From JBJMHZ01 sp045807125 (GTDB lineage: Bacteria > Actinomycetota > Actinomycetes > JAWWOL01), in assembly GCA_045807125.1 (NCBI GenBank), contig JBJMHZ010000034.1, positions 1 through 64,000 on the forward strand: a DNA stretch of 64,000 nucleotides. Direction: 5' to 3'. Within the stretch, counting starts at the first letter, position 1. Every line of letters starts with the position of its first letter. The notes beneath the pieces were generated by a model. That model had not been told where the DNA came from. It saw nothing but the letters and a program-made list of their open reading frames with translations, and did no database searches. Shown in pieces: positions 1-7,195 of this stretch. The position numbers and the translations under genes are program-made.

Positions 1-136
1 ACCGCAGCACCGCAGCACCGCAGCACCGCAGCACCGCAGCACCGCAGCACCGCAGCACCGCAGCACCGCAGCACCGCAGCACCGCAGCACCGCAGCACCG
101 CAGCACCGCAGCACCGCAGCACCGCAGCACCGCAGC
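1..136. repeat. Tandem octamer repeat (ACCGCAGC), 17 copies
   Basis: Seventeen perfect head-to-tail copies of the octamer ACCGCAGC run from the first base of the window to 136, so the array is cut by the window edge and its real length is unknown. The 8-bp period is not a multiple of three, so any copy-number change would shift a reading frame through it. The sequence loses periodicity at once after 136. No gene is seen inside. A long perfect octamer array is prone to replication slippage and to assembly collapse. Confidence 0.95.
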
Positions 137-146
137 GCCGCGCACC

Positions 147-639
147 GTGAACGTCCACGTCGACGTCGCCGGGTCGCAGGCCACCAGCGTCGACCTCGTC
201 GGCGGGGGAGGGCGAGCCCGTACCTGGCCGTCCGGCTGGGCCGTGCCCTCGTCCACGCCCACGATCGGGGAGCGTCCGTGCCTTCCACCAGGCGTGGCGG
301 CTGGCCCACCACCACGGGATCGCGCTGCTGCCCGCCGAGCTGCGCCGCCCGCTGCCGACCGTGGCGGATATCGCCGTTGTGTACGCCGCGCTGGGCGCGA
401 GTGACAGCAACGTCCTCGGGATCGGCGCCGAGGCAGCACTGCACGGCATGGCCAACGTCATCGTCCGGGTGGGACCGCTGACCACCCGCGCGTTCGACCG
501 GCAGGCCGTCGCCGAGCACCTCGCCGCCTGGGCTCTCGCCACCGAGCTCTGCGAGCGTGCCTTTCCGGACCCGGACGGCCCGTTCCCCAGGCGCCGGGCC
601 CGTGCGAGCCGCACGACGCCCGCCGAGCCTGTCCAGTAA
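147..639 (+). pseudogene. Possible broken gene, unrecognised
   Basis: No family is recognised. A GTG-started frame from 147 looks coding for about 40 codons. After about 270 the protein-like signal moves to another frame, which reads RAFHQAWRLAHHHGIALLP from 277 and continues with regular helix-like composition (VADIAVVYAALGASDSNVLG) to the stop at 639. That second frame has no start codon of its own between the in-frame stop at 148-150 and GTG 361. The simplest reading is one gene disrupted by a frameshift near 270; a short GTG-started protein from 361 (92 residues) is the alternative. It sits between the octamer array and a small accessory gene. Confidence 0.35.
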
Positions 640-799
640 CCAGGCGGGCCGGTGGCGGCTCCCCCGAGTGGGCCACCACCGGCGCCGCCATTCTCCACAA
701 CCTGCGTGCCCGTGCACAGGATCGTCGCGCGCCAGCGACAGCAGCCACCAGCCCGCGGAAGCTCGCCCTGTGCCGCTACCGAGGGCAGGGAGGACGCCG

Positions 800-973
800 G
801 TGACGCTTCAGCTGTGCGAGGACCGCCCGAGCGGGTTCCACGACCGCCAGCACGTGCACCTCAGCGACCACGACAGCCTCGAGCAGGCATGGTCCGCGCT
901 CGTCCAGCGCGAGCTGCTCTTCCACGAGCAGCTGCGGCGCAACACGGAGGGCGGCCACCGAGTCGCCCATTGA
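800..973 (+). CDS. Small hypothetical protein (57 aa)
   Basis: A 57-residue ORF starting with GTG at 800, chosen because AGGGAGG (787-793) lies six bases upstream. It begins VTLQLCEDRPSGFHDRQHV and ends NTEGGHRVAH. It is rich in His, Asp and Arg, has one Cys, and shows no signal peptide or membrane segment. I do not recognise the family. It ends 42 bases before the DUF7662/GIY-YIG gene on the same strand, so the two may be co-transcribed. Support is the ribosome binding site and ordinary amino-acid usage only. Confidence 0.4.
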   Translation: MTLQLCEDRPSGFHDRQHVHLSDHDSLEQAWSALVQRELLFHEQLRRNTEGGHRVAH

Positions 974-1015
974 CTCGAAAGGATCACGCCGACAAGCAGG
1001 TGACTCGTATCGATT

Positions 1016-1795
1016 GTGAGCAAGTACCACCCGCTGACTGAGCTGCTTCGTGAGGCCGCAGCCCGCGGACAGGAGACCGTCGAGCTGAGCTTCGACGAGA
1101 TCTCTGTCTCGGTCGGTGGACTGCCGCGCTCAGCTGTCACCGAGCAGTGGTGGGCGAACAACAGCCATGTGCAGGCCCTGGCCTGGCGAGCGGCGGGATT
1201 CCACGTCGAGCAGGTGTACGTGGCCCGGCGCCGGGCTCGTTTCGCTCAAGGCGCTCGAGGGGGTAGCTATGCCGACCGCGGCCGGATGCCGGCTGCTTCG
1301 CGAGCATCGCGGCAACCCGAGGTGCCTGCCAGCCGGGCGCCGGTCGGCGAGCCGGTCGACGTACGGGTGCGGGTGCAGTGGTTCGACGGCGGGGTGGTCA
1401 CTCTGGATGCAGCGGGCAAGCCGACGTTCGGTCGGCTGGAGGAGGCACCCGGGCTGTACCGCATGACCCTCACGGTTGGCTCGGACGGCGACCGCCCACG
1501 GGTGTACATCGGGGAGACCGACAACCTGCGCCGGCGTCTTGCCGGCAACTACCGCAACCCTGGCCCGAGCCAGCAGACCAGCCGACGGGTGAACGCGATC
1601 CTCCGCGAGCACCTCACCGGTGGCGGCTCGGTCGCCCTTGCCATAGCGACGACGGCGACCGTCGACCTGCTGGGGGAGGAGCGGCGGTTGGACCTGACCC
1701 GCAAGGCCGGTCGGCTGCTCGCCGATCCGCAGCACCGCAGCTCGCTCGGGCGCTGGCGTGCGCGCCCACCCTCTCTCTCTCGGTACAGGGCATAG
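1016..1795 (+). CDS. DUF7662 / GIY-YIG domain protein
   Basis: Protein of 259 residues with two recognisable parts. Residues 3-77 (YHPLTELLREA ... LSFDEI ... WWANNSHVQALAWRAAGFHVE) match the DUF7662 pattern, a small domain of unknown function often seen in accessory and defence-type genes. Residues 144-230 resemble a GIY-YIG nuclease or nuclease-like fold: GLY at 146-148, VYIG at 163-166, then the Arg-rich helix DNLRRRL, with a possible catalytic Glu in LLGEE near 218-222. The two parts are joined by a Pro/Ser/Arg-rich linker (80-112). The GTG start is set by the DUF7662 N-terminus; the nearest purine-rich site (AGCAGG, 995-1000) is rather far. Its stop codon overlaps the first palindromic repeat. 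Endonuclease or repair activity is inferred from the fold only. Confidence 0.75.
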   Translation: MSKYHPLTELLREAAARGQETVELSFDEISVSVGGLPRSAVTEQWWANNSHVQALAWRAAGFHVEQVYVARRRARFAQGARGGSYADRGRMPAASRASRQPEVPASRAPVGEPVDVRVRVQWFDGGVVTLDAAGKPTFGRLEEAPGLYRMTLTVGSDGDRPRVYIGETDNLRRRLAGNYRNPGPSQQTSRRVNAILREHLTGGGSVALAIATTATVDLLGEERRLDLTRKAGRLLADPQHRSSLGRWRARPPSLSRYRA

Positions 1796-1896
1796 TGCCG
1801 TGCACCGAAGGGCGGGGGCAGTGCACAGTGCCGTGCACCGAGGGGCGGGGGCAGTGCACAGTGCCGTGCACCGAGGGGCGGGGGCAGTGCACAGCG
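1794..1896. repeat. Palindromic repeat array, locus 1 (three 33-bp units)
   Basis: Three near-identical 33-bp units (1794-1826, 1827-1859, 1860-1892) differing by one base, closing with GCAGTGCACAGCG. Each unit holds GTGCAC-based dyads, so single strands can fold at every unit. The array starts on the stop codon of the GIY-YIG gene. It belongs to the same family as the arrays at 23666, 31114 and 53758. Apart from this array and a 49-codon ORF, the space between 1796 and the infA promoter holds nothing that I recognise. Confidence 0.9.
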
Positions 1897-2018
1897 ACCG
1901 AGGAGTCTGGGGGGATCAGGGCTCCCGGGGATGCGCCGATCAACCCGCCAGGCGTGGCCCGGAACTGATAGCGTCGCCGCGGTCCGCCTGGCCGGCGGAC
2001 CGGACGAGGGAGCAGGAG

Positions 2019-2168
2019 ATGTCCGGCAAGAGGCTCGTGGCTGCGGTAGCGGTCGCGGCGGGACTGGCGGCCGGGCTGGGCGCCGCGGCGGTGGTCCTGG
2101 CCGACGGCGGACAGGTCCTGGGCAGCGGCAACCGCGACGGCGGCGGCCTGATCGGCAGCGGCACCTGA
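2019..2168 (+). CDS. Small exported or membrane-anchored peptide (49 aa)
   Basis: A 49-residue ORF whose ATG at 2019 is preceded by GAGGGAG (2006-2012) at six bases. The N-terminus MSGKRLVAAVAVAAGLAAGL is a classic short signal or anchor: positive residues followed by an Ala/Val/Leu-rich stretch. The rest (DGGQVLGSGNRDGGGLIGSGT) is a polar, Gly-rich tail. No family is recognised. It lies between the repeat array and the infA promoter, and is probably transcribed on its own or with upstream DNA. No stem-loop terminator was found before the infA promoter. Confidence 0.5.
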   Translation: MSGKRLVAAVAVAAGLAAGLGAAAVVLADGGQVLGSGNRDGGGLIGSGT

Positions 2169-2232
2169 CGGAGCGTCACCGTCCGGTCGAGGCTTCCTGC
2201 GCCAGGCGGGGCCCCGGCCAGCTGCCCCGCGC

Positions 2233-2261
2233 TTGGTTTCGCGGTCCCGCTTCCGTAGACT
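2233..2261 (+). promoter_or_regulatory. Promoter of the infA-ribosomal operon
   Basis: TTGGTT (2233-2238), a 17-bp spacer and TAGACT (2256-2261) form a good housekeeping sigma-70-type promoter. The predicted start lies about 105 bases before infA, leaving a leader with a strong GGAGG site just before ATG 2372. Confidence 0.6.
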
Positions 2262-2371
2262 TACCTGTCGGCCCCTCGCACGGCCTCTGCCAGGCTGCCC
2301 TCCGGCGGTCACGGGCGGCGCACGGCCACGGTAACCGGACCGACCAGCGGACCGCACGGAACAGGGAGGAC

Positions 2372-2593
2372 ATGCCGAAGAAGGAAGGGGCCATCGAGAT
2401 CGAGGGCACCGTCGTCGAGCCGCTGCCGAACGCCATGTTCCGCGTCGAGCTCAACAACGGGCACAAGGTTCTCGCCCACATCAGCGGCAAGATGCGGATG
2501 CACTACATCCGCATCCTCCCAGGTGACCGGGTCGTCGTGGAGCTCTCCCCGTACGACCTGTCCCGCGGTCGGATCGTCTACCGGTACAAGTAG
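2372..2593 (+). CDS. infA: Translation initiation factor IF-1
   Basis: Seventy-three residues, the normal length of IF-1: a single S1/OB-fold domain with the family sequence GTVVEPLPNAMFRVELNNGH and the C-terminus SRGRIVYRYK. IF-1 binds the A site of the 30S subunit and assists IF-2 and IF-3 in initiation. GGGAGGA lies just before the ATG. It is the first gene of the alpha-type ribosomal operon, followed by rpmJ 50 bases later, the usual actinobacterial order. Confidence 0.98.
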   Translation: MPKKEGAIEIEGTVVEPLPNAMFRVELNNGHKVLAHISGKMRMHYIRILPGDRVVVELSPYDLSRGRIVYRYK

Positions 2594-2643
2594 CCAGCGC
2601 AGCGGCGGCGCCGAGCGCCGGCGCTGCACGAGGAGATCACCTC

Positions 2644-2757
2644 ATGAAGGTCAAACCGAGCGTCAAGAAGATGTGCGACAAGTGCAAGGTGATCCGCCGG
2701 CACGGGCGGGTCATGGTCATCTGCGAGAACCTGCGGCACAAGCAGCGGCAGGGCTAG
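2644..2757 (+). CDS. rpmJ: 50S ribosomal protein L36
   Basis: Thirty-seven residues, the standard length of bL36. The four zinc-ligand positions of the C+ form are present: C11 and C14 in MCDKCKVI, C27 in VICEN, and H32 in RHKQ. The tail is HKQRQG. It lies between infA and rpsM, where actinobacteria normally carry it. A purine-rich GAGGAGATCACCTC precedes the ATG. Confidence 0.97.
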   Translation: MKVKPSVKKMCDKCKVIRRHGRVMVICENLRHKQRQG

Positions 2758-2901
2758 CAGTCGACCAGTAGGCGCATGGCCCGACCGTCGCCCCGGATCA
2801 TCGGTGGCGGCGGATCCCCCGGACGGAGGCCGGGGCCCTGACCGGGCAGTCAGGGGAGGGTCGTGCAGGACCTCCGCTCGAACAGGTTGGAGACCGCCCG
2901 C

Positions 2902-3282
2902 ATGGCACGCCTCGTCGGCGTCGACCTCCCGCGCGACAAGCGCATGGAGGTGGCGCTCACCTACATCTACGGCATCGGCCGCACCCGTGCAGCCACGACC
3001 CTGAAGAGCACCGGCGTCAGCCCCGACGTCCGCGTCCGCGATCTCAGCGAGGCCGACCTGGTCGCGCTCCGCGACTGGATCGAGAGCAACTACCGCGTCG
3101 AGGGCGATCTGCGGCGCGAGGTCGCCGCCGACATCCGGCGCAAGATCGAGATCGGCGCCTACCAGGGCATCCGGCACCGCCGCGGGCTGCCCGTGCACGG
3201 ACAGCGCACGCGCACCAACGCCCGTACCCGCAAGGGTCCGCGCCGTACGGTCGCCGGCAAGAAGAAGGCCGGCAAGAAGTAG
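2902..3282 (+). CDS. rpsM: 30S ribosomal protein S13
   Basis: The protein has 126 residues and begins MARLVGVDLPRDKRMEVALT, the typical S13 N-terminus. A GTG at 2863 would add 13 residues absent from the family, so ATG 2902 is preferred. The helix-two-turn-helix core (YIYGIGRTRA) and the basic C-terminal tail (GQRTRTNARTRKGPRRTVAG, then KKKAGKK) that reaches the tRNAs and the 50S bridge are present. It follows rpmJ after a 144-base gap and precedes rpsK. Confidence 0.97.
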   Translation: MARLVGVDLPRDKRMEVALTYIYGIGRTRAATTLKSTGVSPDVRVRDLSEADLVALRDWIESNYRVEGDLRREVAADIRRKIEIGAYQGIRHRRGLPVHGQRTRTNARTRKGPRRTVAGKKKAGKK

Positions 3283-3341
3283 TCCGGTCGAGCCGCAGCA
3301 CGCGGCTCCCGGATCGACGACCTCGTAGGAGAGAGCGAGAG

Positions 3342-3743
3342 ATGCCACCCAAGACCCGCGCCGGCGCCAAGAAGGTCCGCCGCAAGGAGAAGAAGAACAT
3401 CGCCCACGGGCACGCGCACATCAAGAGCACGTTCAACAACACGATCGTGTCGATCACCGATCCCATGGGCAACGTCATCAGCTGGGCCAGCGCCGGCCAC
3501 GTCGGCTTCAAGGGCTCGCGCAAGTCGACGCCGTTCGCCGCGCAGCTCGCCGCCGAGTCGGCCGCCCGCAAGGCGCAGGAGCATGGGATGCGCAAGGTCG
3601 ACGTCTTCGTGAAGGGTCCCGGCTCCGGCCGCGAGACCGCGATCCGCTCCCTGCAGGCGACCGGCCTCGAGGTCGGCTCGATCCAGGACGTGACCCCCGT
3701 TCCGCACAACGGCTGCCGCCCGCCCAAGCGGCGCCGCGTCTGA
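3342..3743 (+). CDS. rpsK: 30S ribosomal protein S11
   Basis: The protein has 133 residues: a basic N-terminal tail (MPPKTRAGAKKVRRKEKKN) and the conserved S11 core (HIKSTFNNTIVSITD, GNVISWASAG, GFKGSRKSTPFAAQ), ending in PVPHNGCRPPKRRRV. S11 sits on the 30S platform near the mRNA exit. GGAGAGAG precedes the ATG. It lies 59 bases after rpsM and 17 bases before rpsD. Confidence 0.98.
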   Translation: MPPKTRAGAKKVRRKEKKNIAHGHAHIKSTFNNTIVSITDPMGNVISWASAGHVGFKGSRKSTPFAAQLAAESAARKAQEHGMRKVDVFVKGPGSGRETAIRSLQATGLEVGSIQDVTPVPHNGCRPPKRRRV

Positions 3744-3760
3744 CCCCAGGAGAGATACGC

Positions 3761-4387
<627 letters not shown>

Positions 4388-4485
4388 GAGCGCGACACTG
4401 CCGGGGAGGGCAGACCGAGTCCCTCCCCGGTCGCACCACCCGTTCGCGGCGTCATATGGCGGTCGTCGCGGAAAGGACCATCATC

Positions 4486-5505
4486 ATGCTCATCGCCCAG
4501 CGGCCGACCCTCACCGAGGAGCCGGTCAGCGACTTCCGCTCGCGCTTCATCATCGAGCCGCTCGAGCCCGGCTTCGGCTACACGCTCGGCAACTCGCTGC
4601 GCCGCACGCTGCTCTCGTCCATCCCCGGCGCCTCGATCACGAGCATCCGCATCGACGGCGTCCTCCACGAGTTCACCACCGTTCCCGGGGTGAAGGAGGA
4701 CGTCACCGAGATCATCCTCAACCTCAAGGAGCTCGTCGTCTCCTCGGACCTCGACGAGCCCGCGGTCATGTACCTGCGCAAGCAGGGGCCCGGTGCGGTG
4801 ACGGCTGCCGACATCGCACCGCCGGCCGGCGTCGAGGTGCACAACCCCGACCTGCACATCGCCACCCTGAACGGCAAGGCGAAGCTCGAGATGGAGCTGA
4901 CCGTCGAGCGCGGCCGCGGCTACGTCTCCGCTGCGCAGAACAAGCAGCCCAACCAGGAGATCGGCCGCATCCCGGTCGACTCGATCTACTCGCCGGTGCT
5001 CAAGGTGACCTACAAGGTCGAGGCCACCCGCGTCGAGCAGCGCACCGACTTCGACCGGCTCGTCGTCGACGTCGAGAGCAAGCCGTCGATCACCCCGCGC
5101 GATGCCATCGCGAGCGCCGGCAAGACGCTCGTCGAGCTGTTCGGCCTGGCGCGCGAGCTCAACGTCGAGGCCGAGGGCATCGACATCGGCCCGTCGCCGT
5201 CCGACGCGGCGCTGATGGCCGACCTGGCCCTGCCGATCGAGGATCTCGACCTCACGGTCCGGTCGTACAACTGCCTGAAGCGCGAGGGCATCCACACCGT
5301 CGGCGAGCTGGTCAGCCGCAGCGAGGCCGACCTGCTCGACATCCGCAACTTCGGCGCCAAGTCCATCGACGAGGTCAAGTCGAAGCTCGCCGGCATGGGC
5401 CTGGCGCTCAAGGACTCCCCGCCCGGCTTCGACCCGGCCACCGCGGTCGACAGCTACGGCACGGACGACTACGACCAGGGCTTCGCCGAGGACGAGCAGC
5501 TCTAG
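4486..5505 (+). CDS. rpoA: RNA polymerase subunit alpha
   Basis: The protein has 339 residues. The N-terminal dimerisation and assembly domain (FIIEPLEPGFGYTLGNSLRR, residues about 20-230) is joined by a linker to the C-terminal DNA- and activator-binding domain (LDLTVRSYNCLKREGIHTV, residues about 250-310). ATG 4486 gives the family N-terminus MLIAQRPTLTEE with GAAAGGA upstream; an in-frame ATG at 4456 would add ten residues and is less likely. The tail is acidic. It lies between rpsD and rplQ as in most bacteria. Confidence 0.98.
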   Translation: MLIAQRPTLTEEPVSDFRSRFIIEPLEPGFGYTLGNSLRRTLLSSIPGASITSIRIDGVLHEFTTVPGVKEDVTEIILNLKELVVSSDLDEPAVMYLRKQGPGAVTAADIAPPAGVEVHNPDLHIATLNGKAKLEMELTVERGRGYVSAAQNKQPNQEIGRIPVDSIYSPVLKVTYKVEATRVEQRTDFDRLVVDVESKPSITPRDAIASAGKTLVELFGLARELNVEAEGIDIGPSPSDAALMADLALPIEDLDLTVRSYNCLKREGIHTVGELVSRSEADLLDIRNFGAKSIDEVKSKLAGMGLALKDSPPGFDPATAVDSYGTDDYDQGFAEDEQL

Positions 5506-5549
5506 GCCCCGCCCCCCACCAGATCCGGGACTACAGGAGAGCGACCACC

Positions 5550-6287
5550 ATGCCCACGCCCACGAAGGGCCCCCGCCTCGGGGGCGGCCCGGCCCACGAG
5601 CGGCTCATGCTGGCGAACCTCGCCACGTCGCTGTTCGAGCACGGGCGGATCACCACCACCGAGACCAAGGCCAAGCGGCTGCGCCCGCTCGCGGAGCGGC
5701 TGATCACCTTCGCCAAGCGGGGCGATCTGCATGCGCGGCGCCACGTCGCCAGGACGATCCGGAGCAAGGGCGTCGTGCACACGCTCTTCGCCGAGATCGG
5801 GCCGCGGTACGGCTCCCGCCCCGGCGGCTACACCCGCATCACCAAGCTCGGCCCGCGCAAGGGCGACAACGCCCCCATGGCGGTCATCGAGCTGGTGGAG
5901 GGCGTCACCGCCGGCCAGCAGGCGGTCGGCGAGGGCGAGCGGGCGAGGGGCACCCGGCTCGCGCCGCGCCGGCGGCCCGGGGGTCGCACCGCCGAGTCGG
6001 CGCGCGTCCTGGCCACCGAGTCCCCGACGGCGGCGGCCGTCGCAACGGAGGCCCAGGGCAGCGCCGTGCCGGGCGAGGGCGACGTGGAGGGCGCGCCCGA
6101 GTCGGCCCGCGAGCAGCTCGCGGTCCCGGCCGAGGGCGGCGACACCGAGGTGGTGACCGACAGCGAGCCGGCCCAGGTCAGCGGCGGCGACACCGCTGTC
6201 GAGCCGGCCGGTCCCGGCGAGGCGGCGACGTCGGAGCAGACCAGCTCCGCCGACGAGTCCGAGCAGGCCGAGGGCGACGACCGGTGA
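5550..6287 (+). CDS. rplQ: 50S ribosomal protein L17 with long acidic tail
   Basis: The protein has 245 residues. Residues 1-118 are ordinary bL17 (MPTPTKGPRLGGGPAHERLM ... LITFAKRGDLHARRH). The next ~127 residues are a low-complexity extension rich in Ala, Glu, Gly and Ser, basic at first (RGTRLAPRRRPGGRTAES) and then strongly acidic, with no recognisable domain. L17 is about 120 residues in most bacteria; actinobacterial forms are often extended, but this one is at the long end. The tail is probably disordered. GGAGAGCGACC precedes the ATG, and truA follows after 16 bases. Confidence 0.95.
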   Translation: MPTPTKGPRLGGGPAHERLMLANLATSLFEHGRITTTETKAKRLRPLAERLITFAKRGDLHARRHVARTIRSKGVVHTLFAEIGPRYGSRPGGYTRITKLGPRKGDNAPMAVIELVEGVTAGQQAVGEGERARGTRLAPRRRPGGRTAESARVLATESPTAAAVATEAQGSAVPGEGDVEGAPESAREQLAVPAEGGDTEVVTDSEPAQVSGGDTAVEPAGPGEAATSEQTSSADESEQAEGDDR

Positions 6288-6303
6288 GCGAGCGGACCGC
6301 GCG

Positions 6304-7188
6304 GTGACCATCGCGCGGCCCGAGGCAGGGGACGAGCCCGCCGTGCCCGACAGGGACGGCGGGCTCGTCCGTCTCCGCCTCGACCTCGGCTACGACGGCA
6401 CCGCCTTCGCCGGCTGGGCGCAGCAGCGAGGGCGGCGCACCGTGCAGGGCGAGGTGCAGCGCGGCCTGGCCACCGTCCTGCGCCTCGCCGAGGAGCCGAG
6501 CCTCACCGTGGCCGGCCGCACCGACGCCGGCGTGCACGCGCGCGCGCAGGTGGCTCACGTCGACCTGCCGGCGACCACGTGGGCTGCCGCCGACCCGGCC
6601 AGGGTGCTGCGAGGCCTGGCGGCGGTGCTCCCCCCCGACGTCCGGGTCCTCGCGCTGGGCTGCGCGCCGGACGGGTTCGACGCCCGCTTCTCGGCCCTCG
6701 CCAGGGTCTACGGGTACCGGGCGTGCGACCACCCGGCCGGCGTGCACCCGCTGCGCCGCCACGACACGCTCTGGCACCAGCGCCCGCTCGACCTCGCGGC
6801 CATGCGGGCAGCCGCCGAGGGGCTGCTCGGCGAGCACGACTTCGTCGCGTACTGCAGGCGCAGGGAGGGCGCGTCGACCGTACGGACGCTCCGCCGGCTG
6901 GACTGGACGCACGACACGGACGGAGCGCTGCTCGCGCTGGTCGAGGCCGACGCGTTCTGCCACTCGATGGTGCGCTCGCTGGTCGGCGCGCTGCTGGCCG
7001 TCGGGGACGGCCGGTTCCCGGTGCCGCGGCCGGCCGAGCTGCTCGCGCGGGGGCAGCGGGCCGGCGAGGTGGTCGTCGCACCGGCCCATGGCCTCACTCT
7101 GCTCGAGGTGCGCTACCCGCCCGAGGGCGAGCTCGCCGCCCGCGCGGCACGGACGCGCGCTCGCCGGTCGCTGCCCGCGGTCGGCTGA
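6304..7188 (+). CDS. truA: tRNA pseudouridine(38-40) synthase TruA
   Basis: The protein has 294 residues, starting with GTG at 6304. TruA isomerises uridines 38-40 in the anticodon stem of tRNAs. The catalytic aspartate is in AGRTDAGVHA, and the family sequences RLDLGYDGTAFAGWAQQ and MVRSLVGALLAVGDG are intact. An extra ~22 residues precede the core, which begins at VRLRLDLGYDG. It closes the alpha operon. In most actinobacteria rplM follows directly; here the next gene is convergent (stop 7 bases away) and rplM lies 12.9 kb downstream. Confidence 0.96.
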   Translation: MTIARPEAGDEPAVPDRDGGLVRLRLDLGYDGTAFAGWAQQRGRRTVQGEVQRGLATVLRLAEEPSLTVAGRTDAGVHARAQVAHVDLPATTWAAADPARVLRGLAAVLPPDVRVLALGCAPDGFDARFSALARVYGYRACDHPAGVHPLRRHDTLWHQRPLDLAAMRAAAEGLLGEHDFVAYCRRREGASTVRTLRRLDWTHDTDGALLALVEADAFCHSMVRSLVGALLAVGDGRFPVPRPAELLARGQRAGEVVVAPAHGLTLLEVRYPPEGELAARAARTRARRSLPAVG

Positions 7189-7195
7189 GGGGCCG

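Noticed and set aside
1794..1896. The 33-bp tandem units as a small CRISPR array
   Set aside because: Units are contiguous with no unique spacers, are internally palindromic throughout, and no cas gene is near; the other three arrays have irregular spacing.
2578..3348. Minus-strand frame of 256 codons across rpsM and rpmJ
   Set aside because: Shadow of ribosomal protein genes with no ribosome binding site or domain.
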